From Rickettsia typhi (GTDB lineage Bacteria; Pseudomonadota; Alphaproteobacteria; Rickettsiales; UBA1997), in NCBI GenBank assembly GCA_945861125.1, contig CAMASZ010000032.1:1-9892 (forward strand): a stretch of 9,892 nt of DNA, given 5' to 3'. This document shows positions 1-7,060 of this stretch, in pieces. The translations under genes were made by a program, and so were the position numbers. Under the pieces are notes generated by a model, which saw only the letters and a list, made by a program, of their open reading frames with translations, ran no database searches and had not been told where the DNA came from. Numbering within the stretch: the first letter of the stretch is position 1; the number at the start of each line of letters is the position of its first letter.

Positions 1-46
1 AAATGATTACTGATTTTTTAGAGGTGAATGTTTTTTTTTGAAAGCT

Positions 47-98
47 AATTAGTTTTTAAAAAAATGACATTAAAAAAGGATTTTAAAAAAAACTAATT
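47..98. repeat. 11-bp perfect inverted repeat, 52-bp span
   Basis: AATTAGTTTTT at 47-57 is the exact reverse complement of AAAAACTAATT at 88-98. Further A/T pairing is possible inside (AAAA at 58-61 with TTTT at 81-84, leaving a three-A bulge). It overlaps the T-run side of the proposed tsaD terminator, so the two folds exclude each other. It could act as a bidirectional transcript-end hairpin, but in sequence this AT-rich some such repeats arise by chance. Confidence 0.4.
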
Positions 99-124
99 TC
101 CTAGTGTTGCAAAGTTGGAAAAGT
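85..124 (-). terminator. Weak intrinsic-type terminator after tsaD
   Basis: On the minus strand the sequence ACTTTTCC (124-117) can pair with GGAAA (101-97) and, after a two-base bulge, AGT (94-92), with a 15-nt loop. A run of eight T residues (92-85) follows at once. It begins about 18 nt past the tsaD stop, where the leuS-dnaB-tsaD transcript should end. The stem is short and AT-rich, so termination here is inferred. Confidence 0.4.
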
Positions 125-128
125 TGGA
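111..128. repeat. Tandem 9-bp direct repeat
   Basis: AAAGTTGGA occurs twice head to tail with no spacer (111-119 and 120-128), ending 13 bp before the tsaD stop codon on the opposite strand. One copy forms part of the terminator stem. It looks like a simple slippage duplication. Confidence 0.85.
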
Positions 129-141
129 GGGTAATAAAAAT

Positions 142-1200
142 TTATGCTAAGTCCCATCTTGCTCTTGGCTTAAAGTTCAGATCATCAAATTTACCAGCTA
201 ATAATTTTTCTATCCCCACCCACGCTATCATTGCAGCATTATCGGTACACAATTTTAATGGCGGAGTAAAAACTTTTATATTATGTTTTTTTGCCCATAT
301 TTCTATATTTGAAAAAATATATCTATTACTTGCAACTCCACCAGCAATAACTAGTTTTTGAATTGGTAATTTTTGATTATTAAAGTTTATAACATTTTCT
401 AAACGATTGATCAAGATGTCACTAACGGTTTTTTGAAAAGAAGCGCAAATATCAGCTTTATCTTGGATAGTAATTTCAATATCATTTTGATTATTTATTG
501 CTGAATCTTTTTTCAATTTTTCTATTTCCCTTCTTACTGCAGTTTTTAAACCAGAAAATGAAAAATTAAAATTATGTTTTTCATTTTTATTATCGATTAA
601 TGGTTTAGAGAATTTAAATCTGTATGCATTACCAACTTTAGCAAGATTTTCAATTTCTGGACCTCCCGGATAAGGCAAATTAAGCATTTGTGCCACCTTA
701 TCAAAAGATTCACCAAGAGCATCGTCAATTGTTTCTCCTAATTTTTTATAGTTTCCAAGTCCATTTACTAGCAAGATTTGACAATGCCCACCCGAAACCA
801 ACAATAGCAAATAAGGAAAATTAAAATCAGCACTACTAAGTCTTATGGTTAAAGCATGTCCTTCAAGATGATTGATAGCAATAAAAGGTTTACGATGCAC
901 AGAAGCTAATGTTTTAGCGCAAACCATACCAACAATAACACTCCCAATTAAACCCGGTCCACAAGTGGCGCAAAAACCATCAATATCAGTAAAATTTAAA
1001 TTAGCTTCTTTTAAAGCTTGAAGAATAAGTTGATCAATAATTTCAACATGCGCTCTAGCAGCTATCTCAGGAACAACTCCACCATAAATTTTATGAAGAT
1101 CAATTTGAGATCTCAAAACATGAGAAATAATATTCTTTTTATCATCAACAATTGCTATTGATGTTTCATCGCATGATGTTTCTATCCCTAAAACTTTCAT
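142..1200 (-). CDS. tsaD: tRNA N6-adenosine threonylcarbamoyltransferase TsaD
   Basis: TsaD transfers the threonylcarbamoyl group from TC-AMP to A37 of ANN-decoding tRNAs (t6A), working in the cytoplasm with TsaB and TsaE. The 352-residue protein is complete and of usual length. It opens with the canonical MKVLGIETSCDET, which fixes the ATG start. The ASKHA-fold signatures are present in order: the metal-binding HLEGH with H111 and H115, VSGGH at 135-139, the GETIDDALGESFDKVA block at about 155-170, FSFSGLKTAVRRE near 213-225, AGGVASN at 286-292, and CTDNAA at 318-323 whose D320 is the third metal ligand. The tail FKPRARWDLA resembles alphaproteobacterial and rickettsial TsaD. It is the last gene of the minus-strand run, 16 nt after dnaB. 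No Shine-Dalgarno motif precedes the ATG. The mitochondrial paralogue Qri7 is the nearest alternative family; the identification is secure. Confidence 0.97.
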   Translation of the reverse strand: MKVLGIETSCDETSIAIVDDKKNIISHVLRSQIDLHKIYGGVVPEIAARAHVEIIDQLILQALKEANLNFTDIDGFCATCGPGLIGSVIVGMVCAKTLASVHRKPFIAINHLEGHALTIRLSSADFNFPYLLLLVSGGHCQILLVNGLGNYKKLGETIDDALGESFDKVAQMLNLPYPGGPEIENLAKVGNAYRFKFSKPLIDNKNEKHNFNFSFSGLKTAVRREIEKLKKDSAINNQNDIEITIQDKADICASFQKTVSDILINRLENVINFNNQKLPIQKLVIAGGVASNRYIFSNIEIWAKKHNIKVFTPPLKLCTDNAAMIAWVGIEKLLAGKFDDLNFKPRARWDLA

Positions 1201-1216
1201 GATATATTTATTGATA

Positions 1217-2671
1217 TTATTTATGATAAATATCTAGGTTACCAAATCTTGTAAATTCAGCATCAAAAAATAATTCTACCGTTCCAACTGGACCATTTCT
1301 TTGTTTAGCAATAATGATTTCTGCCTTATGAGCAACATCTTGCATTTCATTTTTCCACTTTTCAAAATTTTCTTTTTCAGATTCGGGTGGACGCTTACGC
1401 TCTTTGTAATAACTATCACGATAAATAAAGGCAACAACATCAGCATCTTGTTCAATTGATCCTGATTCACGCAAATCTGATAATTGTGGCCTCTTATCTT
1501 CTCTTTGCTCAACTGCACGAGATAATTGCGAAAGAGCGATAATTGGAATATTTAATTCTTTGGCAATTGCTTTTAAACCTTGAGTTATTTCTGAAATTTC
1601 TTGAACCCTATTTTCATTAGAACGAGTTGAATTACCTCGAATCAATTGCAAATAATCAATTACTAAAAAGGCTAAATTATTTTTACGCATCATTCTTCTA
1701 GCCCTAGTTCTAATAGTTGATATTGATAAAGCCGGAGTATCATCAATAAAGAAAGGTAATTTAGAAATTTCTGCACAACGAGTTGCTATAACTTCCCATT
1801 CATCTTCCGTTAATTTACCAGTTCGAAATTTTGTAGCATTAATACTTGATTCCATTGATAAAACACGAGCAGATAATTGATCTGATGACATCTCTAAAGA
1901 AAAAAAGCCAACTGCTTTTTGTTGATTTTTATCTTCAATATCATTATTCAAAAATTTACAAGCATTAATAGCAACATTGATACCAAGAGCGGTTTTTCCC
2001 ATTGAGGGTCGGCCAGCCAATATAATCAAATCTGATTGTTGCATACCACTAAGAATTTTATCAAGATCAGCAAAACCAGTAGATACGCCGCTAATATGGC
2101 TATCTCTTTGCTTGGCAATCAAAGTTTTGTTAATGGTTTCTTTTAAGGAATAAGAAATATTATAAAAATCACCTTTTGAAGCTTTATTTTCAGATAAATT
2201 AAATAGACTTGACTCAGCAATTTCAATTTGCTCTTCGGCAGTTTTGTTTTGTTTACTGTTATAAACATTGTTAACTATATCTTCACCAATCATTACCAAC
2301 TTTCTTTTTAAAGCAAGATCATAAATTATTTTACCGTAGTCAGCAATATCAATAATTCCTGAAGCTGAAGATAGTAGAGTTGAAAAATATTTTGTTCCAC
2401 CAATTGCTTTTATCGAATCATCATTTTCAAAAAACTGTTTTAATGTTATTTGATTAGCAACTATGTTGATTTTTTCAATATTATGAAAAATTTGCGAGTA
2501 TATTTTTTGATGAGCTGGCTCATAAAAATGCTCAGGAAACAAGAATTCATTAACCCTGTTAAGATATTCATTATTTAGAATTATTGTTCCAATAACAGCC
2601 TGCTCTGCTTCCATGTTAAATAACTCACTTTTAGTTTCTAATTTGGTTTCTAAAAATTTATCTTCTTTCAC
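1217..2671 (-). CDS. dnaB: Replicative DNA helicase DnaB
   Basis: DnaB is the hexameric 5'-3' helicase that unwinds DNA at the replication fork and recruits primase. The 484 residues show an N-terminal helical domain (MEAEQAVIGTIIL at 20-32 through about 160) and a RecA-like C-terminal domain. The latter has Walker A GRPSMGKT at 220-227, SLEMSSDQL at 258-266, Walker B LVIDYLQLI at 336-344, ALSQLSRAVE at 389-398 and the arginine-finger region KQRNGPVGT at 456-464. There is no intein and length is normal. The start is GTG, 12 nt after the leuS stop. An internal ATG at residue 20 would remove only a poorly conserved leader, so the exact start is less certain than the gene. No Shine-Dalgarno motif is seen. 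Its place between a tRNA synthetase and a tRNA-modification gene couples replication and translation functions in one probable transcript. Confidence 0.97.
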   Translation of the reverse strand: MKEDKFLETKLETKSELFNMEAEQAVIGTIILNNEYLNRVNEFLFPEHFYEPAHQKIYSQIFHNIEKINIVANQITLKQFFENDDSIKAIGGTKYFSTLLSSASGIIDIADYGKIIYDLALKRKLVMIGEDIVNNVYNSKQNKTAEEQIEIAESSLFNLSENKASKGDFYNISYSLKETINKTLIAKQRDSHISGVSTGFADLDKILSGMQQSDLIILAGRPSMGKTALGINVAINACKFLNNDIEDKNQQKAVGFFSLEMSSDQLSARVLSMESSINATKFRTGKLTEDEWEVIATRCAEISKLPFFIDDTPALSISTIRTRARRMMRKNNLAFLVIDYLQLIRGNSTRSNENRVQEISEITQGLKAIAKELNIPIIALSQLSRAVEQREDKRPQLSDLRESGSIEQDADVVAFIYRDSYYKERKRPPESEKENFEKWKNEMQDVAHKAEIIIAKQRNGPVGTVELFFDAEFTRFGNLDIYHK

Positions 2672-2683
2672 TTTAATTATGAT

Positions 2684-5314
2684 TTAGAGTTGATTATCAA
2701 CTACAATATTGACCAATTTATTTGCAACAATAATAATTTTCTTTATTGATTTGTTATCAATAAACTTTTTTACATTGTCATTTTGCAATGATATTTCTTT
2801 TATTTTCTCTTCATTGGTGTTTTTTGGCACTTCAATAACTGCACGTAATTTTCCGCAAACCTGTATTGCTATTGATACATTATCACTAACTAAAAAATCT
2901 CTACAAAATTTTGGAAATGTTGCATTTGATACCAAATCTGAATTACCCATTATTTTCCATAATTCTTCGGCAATATGGGGTATTATTGGTGAAATTAAAA
3001 TCACTAGGTTTTTCAAGGCAAAGAAAACTACTTGCTGATTTTTTTGATCTTTAATTAATTCTTCATTACCACAAAACTTTTCTAACGCATTAGAAAATTC
3101 TCTTATTTTTGCAATAGCTCTATTGAATGCTAATTTACTGAGTTCTTCTTCGACATTTGCTATTGTAATATGGGTTAATTTTATAATTTCGATTTGTGAT
3201 TTATCTAATTGCAATAAGTCATTTTGATTATCAAAATTATATTGATGCTCTTTTAAGTTATATTGTTTTACAAAAGATACTACTAATTTCCATAATCTAT
3301 TTATGTAACGCCAAGAGCCTTCAATACCGCTATCTGACCAATCTAAATCACGCGAAGCTGGAGTGTCTGATAACATAAATAGTCTTGCCGTATCTGCACC
3401 ATAAGATTCAACAATCTTAGCAGGTTCAACCACATTCTTTTTTGATTTACTCATTTTTTCACTTCTACCAATTACTAAATCTTCTTTAGTTTCTTTGTGA
3501 ATATATCTATCTTTTTCAACCTCTAAAGCTTCGCCAGCATAAACCCAATTACCCAACTTATCTTTGAAAGTATTGTGACAAACCATTCCTTGTGTAAGCA
3601 AGTTTTTAAATGGTTCATTAAAATCTAGATAACCACATTTTTTTAAAGCTTTAGTAAAAAAACGCGAATAAAGCAAATGTAATACCGCATGCTCTACACC
3701 TCCAATATATTGATCAACCGGCATTACTTTGTTAACTAAATCTTTATCAAAAGCATTGCTATTTTTTGGACAAATATATCGCAAAAAATACCAAGAACTT
3801 TCAAAGAAAGTATCAAAAGTATCGGTTTCCCTAATAGCATTATAAACTTTTCCATCATGATCAGTATATTTAGTATATTTCCAAGTCGGATGTAAAGCTA
3901 AGGGATTTCCAACACCCGTAAACTCAACATCTTTAGGAAGTTCAATGGGTAATTGATCGTCTGGTACTTTTACAACTCTACCATCTTCTAAATATAAAAT
4001 TGGAATTGGACAACCCCAATATCTTTGACGAGAAACTCCCCAATCACGTAAACGATAATTAATCTTTTTTTGAGCAACTTTTTTAGCTAGCAACATTTCA
4101 AAAATTTTTTCTTTAGCCTGTTGACAATTCAAACCATTAATTATTTGTGAATTTATAATTACTCCATCTTCTAAATATGGCAATACAACGTTTTCTAAAC
4201 TAGCTGGGGCAACTACCTGCTTAATCGGCAAATTATATTTTTTAGCAAATTCAAAATCTCTTATATCGTGAGCAGGACAGCCAAATATTGCTCCCGTACC
4301 ATATTCCATTAACACGAAATTAGCAATATATACTTCTAGCTTTATACTTGAATCAAGCGGATGAAATACTTGAAGACCTGTATTAATTCCTTTTTTTTCT
4401 AGCTTTTCAAGGGTTTGCTCATCAACAGCATTTTTATTAGAATCATCAATAAAACTTTTAATTTTACTGTTATTTTTTGCCAACTCTAGGGCGATTGGAT
4501 GATGCGTTGAAATTGCTAAAAAAGAAGCTCCGTATATTGTGTCTGGACGAGTTGTATAAATGCTAATATTTTTTTTCGATGAATTTTGAGAATCAATTAT
4601 TTCAAAATCAATAATTAACCCCTCACTTTTACCAATCCATTTTTCTTGCATTGATAAGACTCTTTCATCCCAACCATGAAGATTTTTTAATTCTTGCAAT
4701 AATTCTTCTGAAAATTCTGAAACTTTGAGAAACCATTGTTTTAACTTTTTCTTTTCAATTAAAGCGCCACTTCTCCAGCCCCTACCATCAATTACTTGTT
4801 CATTTGCTAAAACAGTATTATCAACAGGATCCCAATTTACAAAAGACTCTTTTTGATATGCTAGTCCTGCATCAAAAAAATCAAGAAAAAATTTTTGTTC
4901 GTGCTTGTAATATTCTGGTAAACAAGTAATTACTTCCCTTTGCCAATCAATTGATAATCCTATTGAATTAAGCTCCTTACGCATATTTTCAATATTAGCA
5001 ATTGTCCAATCTTTAGGATGAATTTTGTTTTGTAGAGCAGCGTTTTCTGCTGGTAATCCGAAAGCATCAAATCCCATTGGATGTAAAACATCAAATCCTT
5101 GTAATTTCTTAAATCTAGCTACAACATCACCAATAGTATAGTTTCGTAAATGACCCATATGAATTTTTCCTGATGGATAAGGAAACATTTCGAGTATATA
5201 ATATTTAGGCTTATTTAAAGAATTATTAAATTTAAAAATATTTTTTTCTTGCCAAATTTTTTGCCACTTATGCTCAACATTTTTGTGGTCGTAGTTTGTT
5301 ATTTCTTGTTGCAT
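2684..5314 (-). CDS. leuS: Leucyl-tRNA synthetase
   Basis: LeuRS is the class Ia synthetase that charges tRNA-Leu and hydrolyses mischarged products. The 876 residues are full length (E. coli about 860). The Rossmann core has [10 protein letters not shown], with HMGH at 52-55. The CP1 editing domain follows, with the threonine-rich TTRPDT at 254-259 and the aspartate-containing [15 protein letters not shown] at 339-353, whose D353 corresponds to the editing Asp of the family. KMSKS lies at 620-624, then the anticodon-binding helical domain and the C-terminal domain ending in KLVNIVV. The blocks [16 protein letters not shown] and [12 protein letters not shown] read as alphaproteobacterial. It is the first gene of the minus-strand run. 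A TATAAT box ends only 9 nt before the ATG, so the message may have almost no leader. No frameshift or missing catalytic motif is seen. Confidence 0.98.
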   Translation of the reverse strand: MQQEITNYDHKNVEHKWQKIWQEKNIFKFNNSLNKPKYYILEMFPYPSGKIHMGHLRNYTIGDVVARFKKLQGFDVLHPMGFDAFGLPAENAALQNKIHPKDWTIANIENMRKELNSIGLSIDWQREVITCLPEYYKHEQKFFLDFFDAGLAYQKESFVNWDPVDNTVLANEQVIDGRGWRSGALIEKKKLKQWFLKVSEFSEELLQELKNLHGWDERVLSMQEKWIGKSEGLIIDFEIIDSQNSSKKNISIYTTRPDTIYGASFLAISTHHPIALELAKNNSKIKSFIDDSNKNAVDEQTLEKLEKKGINTGLQVFHPLDSSIKLEVYIANFVLMEYGTGAIFGCPAHDIRDFEFAKKYNLPIKQVVAPASLENVVLPYLEDGVIINSQIINGLNCQQAKEKIFEMLLAKKVAQKKINYRLRDWGVSRQRYWGCPIPILYLEDGRVVKVPDDQLPIELPKDVEFTGVGNPLALHPTWKYTKYTDHDGKVYNAIRETDTFDTFFESSWYFLRYICPKNSNAFDKDLVNKVMPVDQYIGGVEHAVLHLLYSRFFTKALKKCGYLDFNEPFKNLLTQGMVCHNTFKDKLGNWVYAGEALEVEKDRYIHKETKEDLVIGRSEKMSKSKKNVVEPAKIVESYGADTARLFMLSDTPASRDLDWSDSGIEGSWRYINRLWKLVVSFVKQYNLKEHQYNFDNQNDLLQLDKSQIEIIKLTHITIANVEEELSKLAFNRAIAKIREFSNALEKFCGNEELIKDQKNQQVVFFALKNLVILISPIIPHIAEELWKIMGNSDLVSNATFPKFCRDFLVSDNVSIAIQVCGKLRAVIEVPKNTNEEKIKEISLQNDNVKKFIDNKSIKKIIIVANKLVNIVVDNQL

Positions 5315-5323
5315 TTAAAATAT

Positions 5324-5329
5324 ATTATA
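5324..5329 (-). promoter_or_regulatory. Candidate -10 box for leuS
   Basis: Read on the minus strand, a perfect TATAAT lies 9 nt before the leuS ATG. No good -35 is found at 16-18 nt spacing. If it is used, transcription would start 2 or 3 nt before the ATG, giving a nearly leaderless mRNA, in line with the absence of a ribosome binding site. In AT-rich DNA a TATAAT can be chance. Confidence 0.35.
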
Positions 5330-5368
5330 CATTTTTAGACAAAAAATGAAATTAATAAATTGAGAATC

Positions 5369-5397
5369 TTGACACAATTATGTTATGGTTCTATTTT
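5369..5397 (+). promoter_or_regulatory. Sigma70-type promoter facing ndk
   Basis: TTGACA at 5369-5374 is a perfect -35 box, followed after exactly 17 nt by TATTTT at 5392-5397 (five of six matches to TATAAT). The predicted start is near 5404, about 230 nt before the ndk ATG, so either ndk has a long leader or a separate small RNA begins here. It is the best promoter-like sequence in the window. Confidence 0.65.
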
Positions 5398-5403
5398 AAA
5401 TAA

Positions 5404-5637
5404 AGGAACTGGGTAATATCAAATCGTAACTTTAAAAGTCTAAAAATTATCAAAAGCCTTGATTATTATGCACAAACAAGACTTTTATTTTTAGCGATAA
5501 ACTATAAATCCAACTACAAACCAATTACAATAGTTTTAAAAAACTAATTCATAACTCAATTTTTAAGCTTCTCTTACAAAAATTTTAAAGTTAGAATTTA
5601 AAAATCCAAATATATATTTTCAACCAAATTAAATTTT
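5404..5637 (+). other. Non-coding, possibly structured ndk leader or small RNA
   Basis: Together with the promoter this fills the 323-nt gap between leuS and ndk. I see no tRNA, no 4.5S, tmRNA or RNase P core motif, and only trivial ORFs (the clearest is 8 codons at 5468-5494). It does hold nested inverted repeats. TAACTTTAAAA (5427-5437) pairs exactly with TTTTAAAGTTA (5583-5593). AAAAGTC (5434-5440) pairs with GACTTTT (5480-5486) around an inner stem at 5446-5453/5459-5466 with one mismatch. TAGTTTT (5531-5537) pairs with AAAACTA (5540-5546), and AATTTTT (5558-5564) with AAAAATT (5578-5584). Some folds exclude each other, as a switching leader would show, but AT bias alone can generate short repeats. 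The family is not recognised. Confidence 0.35.
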
Positions 5638-6060
5638 ATGAATACAGAATATACTTTATCAATTATTAAGCCAGATGCAACCAGAAGAAATATAACTGGA
5701 AAAATCAACGCTAAATTTGAATCTCAAGGTTTAAAAATTGTTGCTCAAAAAATGTTAAAACTTTCAACTAAAACAGCTGAAGAGTTTTATGCAATTCACA
5801 AAGAAAGGCCATTTTACAAAGATTTAGTAAAATTCATGACTTCAGGACCAGTAGTAGTTCAGGTTTTAAAAGGTGAAAATGCCGTCAATAAAAATCGTGA
5901 TATAATGGGCGCCACCAACCCAGCAAACGCTAAGGAAGGAACAATCCGCAAAGAATTTGCAGAATCAATTGAAGCAAATTCAGTTCATGGCTCAGACAGT
6001 TTAGAAAATGCCGAAAATGAAATCTCTTTCTTTTTTACTGCTAGCGAAATTGTTGAGTAA
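5638..6060 (+). CDS. ndk: Nucleoside diphosphate kinase
   Basis: Ndk moves the gamma phosphate between nucleoside di- and triphosphates through a phosphohistidine, balancing NTP and dNTP pools in the cytoplasm. The 140-residue protein has the standard length. Signatures are TLSIIKPDA at 6-14 with the phosphate-contacting K11, [12 protein letters not shown] at 56-67, the nucleotide-binding [12 protein letters not shown] at 87-98, and the active-site block ANSVHGSDS with catalytic H117. The start fits the family N-terminus; nothing resembling a Shine-Dalgarno motif precedes it. It follows a non-coding leader of about 230 nt downstream of a strong promoter-like sequence and is probably the first gene of the plus-strand run, although the 125-nt gap to glyQ leaves room for a separate glyQ promoter. 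Confidence 0.97.
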   Translation: MNTEYTLSIIKPDATRRNITGKINAKFESQGLKIVAQKMLKLSTKTAEEFYAIHKERPFYKDLVKFMTSGPVVVQVLKGENAVNKNRDIMGATNPANAKEGTIRKEFAESIEANSVHGSDSLENAENEISFFFTASEIVE

Positions 6061-6078
6061 CTATTAAAATTAGTCATT

Positions 6079-6095
6079 TATCACATCGCGTGATA
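6079..6095. promoter_or_regulatory. 17-bp palindrome between ndk and glyQ
   Basis: TATCAC (6079-6084) and GTGATA (6090-6095) form a perfect 6-bp inverted repeat around ATCGC. It starts 18 nt after the ndk stop. No T-run follows on the plus strand (the next bases are A-rich), so it does not look like an ordinary intrinsic terminator. It may be an operator for a dimeric regulator or an RNA-processing or stabilising hairpin. It is richer in G and C than its surroundings. Confidence 0.4.
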
Positions 6096-6126
6096 CAAAA
6101 AAGTAAAATAAATTCCGCCCTACTTC

Positions 6127-6189
6127 ATGGGATTCCAAAACATGTATGTCAATGGAGCATACAAACAATTTTATATTAAATATCAATGA
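6127..6189 (+). other. 20-codon ORF overlapping the glyQ start (possible leader peptide)
   Basis: A short ORF starts at ATG 6127 and encodes MGFQNMYVNGAYKQFYIKYQ before a TGA at 6187-6189. That stop overlaps the glyQ ATG as ATGA, an arrangement typical of translational coupling. It contains two glycine codons (GGA) and is rich in aromatic residues. It has no Shine-Dalgarno motif, and a chance ORF of this length is quite likely, so it is recorded as a candidate and not as a gene. Confidence 0.15.
6143..6163 (+). other. Hairpin upstream of glyQ
   Basis: TGTATG (6143-6148) pairs exactly with CATACA (6158-6163) across a 9-nt loop, ending 22 nt before the glyQ ATG. If transcribed it would sit in the glyQ 5' leader, near where a ribosome would load. 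It matches no known riboswitch that I recognise. Confidence 0.3.
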
Positions 6190-7043
6190 ATTCATTTCAA
6201 AAAATTATTTTTGATCTACAGAATTTTTGGTCATCAAATGGTTGTGCTATTATTCAACCAATAGATATTGAAGTTGGCGCCGGAACTCTTCATCCCTACA
6301 CAGTTCTAAAAGCACTTGGTAAAAAAAAATGGCATGTCGCCTATACCCAAGCCAGTAGAAGGCCTACCGATGCTCGCTATGCTAAAAACCCAAACCGCTT
6401 GAGTCACTACTATCAATTTCAAGTTATTTTAAAGCCTGCTCCAAAAAACATTAAAAGTCTTTATCTTGAAAGTCTTAACTTAATTGGTCTTGATACTAAA
6501 AAAAATGACATTCGATTTGTTGAAGATGATTGGGAAAATCCATCAGTTGGAGCTTCTGGCCTTGGTTGGGAAGTTTGGTTTAACGGTATGGAAATTACCC
6601 AATTCACCTATATGCAACAAATTGGCGGAATTGAGTGTGAAACAATCCCCGTTGAGTTGACCTATGGTCTTGAAAGAATTGCTATGCATGTTCAGCAAGT
6701 TGAAAACATTTTTGAAATCAATTGGAATGGTGAACGAGGAGATAAAAAAGTTACTTATGGCGACATTTTTATTCAAAGCGAAACCGAAAATTCAGGATAT
6801 ATTCTTGAATATTCTAATACTGAAAATTTAATAAAAAATTTTTTTGAACATAAACAACAAGCAATTTTTTTAATTGAAAAAAAACTTGCATTTCCAGCAT
6901 ATGAGCAAGCACTAAAGGCCAGTCATATTTTGAATCTACTTGATGCAAAAAATATTCTTTCTGTTAATGAAAGAGCATCATATATTAATCAAGTTAGAAA
7001 CATTGTAAAATCAATATGCGAAATTAATCTAGAAAAAGAATAA
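6186..7043 (+). CDS. glyQ: Glycyl-tRNA synthetase alpha subunit
   Basis: GlyQ is the class II catalytic subunit of the bacterial alpha2beta2 glycyl-tRNA synthetase. It makes glycyl-adenylate and needs GlyS (beta) to charge tRNA. The 285 residues show EVGAGTLHP at 29-37, SRRPTDARY at 57-65, HYYQFQV at 74-80, RFVEDDWENP at 110-119, GWEVWFNGMEITQFTY at 127-142 and ELTYGLERIAM at 157-167, then a helical C-terminus ending slightly short of the E. coli protein (about 303). The ATG overlaps the stop of a 20-codon ORF (ATGA) and has no Shine-Dalgarno motif. The expected partner glyS does not follow: fadE begins 17 nt downstream and is unrelated. Since the alpha subunit alone is not known to suffice, glyS is inferred to lie elsewhere. 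A run of nine A residues at 6321-6329 encodes part of KKK. Confidence 0.97.
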   Translation: MNSFQKIIFDLQNFWSSNGCAIIQPIDIEVGAGTLHPYTVLKALGKKKWHVAYTQASRRPTDARYAKNPNRLSHYYQFQVILKPAPKNIKSLYLESLNLIGLDTKKNDIRFVEDDWENPSVGASGLGWEVWFNGMEITQFTYMQQIGGIECETIPVELTYGLERIAMHVQQVENIFEINWNGERGDKKVTYGDIFIQSETENSGYILEYSNTENLIKNFFEHKQQAIFLIEKKLAFPAYEQALKASHILNLLDAKNILSVNERASYINQVRNIVKSICEINLEKE

Positions 7044-7060
7044 CTTAAAATCTTAAAACT

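Noticed and set aside
3..41. Open frame ending in TGA at 39-41, possible 3' end of a plus-strand gene from left of the window
   Set aside because: Only 12 codons are visible with no recognisable sequence, so nothing supports calling a partial gene.
104..361. 85-codon plus-strand ORF at the left end
   Set aside because: It lies antisense over the 3' part of tsaD, which has clear catalytic motifs, and its translation resembles no family.
1276..1518. 80-codon minus-strand ORF in a second frame of dnaB
   Set aside because: Same-strand shadow of the conserved DnaB C-terminal domain; no frameshift in dnaB is needed to explain anything.
2709..3038. 109-codon plus-strand ORF
   Set aside because: Antisense to the C-terminal coding region of leuS; its hydrophobic composition is what reverse-reading of a lysine- and asparagine-rich gene produces.
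5404..5637. tRNA, tmRNA, 4.5S RNA or RNase P RNA in the leuS-ndk gap
   Set aside because: No T-arm GGTTCRANNCC, no tag-like reading frame, and no SRP or RNase P core motif on either strand.
6079..6095. The palindrome after ndk as a rho-independent terminator
   Set aside because: No T-tract follows the stem on the plus strand, and on the minus strand no gene ends here.
6543..6776. 77-codon minus-strand ORF inside glyQ
   Set aside because: Antisense shadow of the conserved GlyQ catalytic core.
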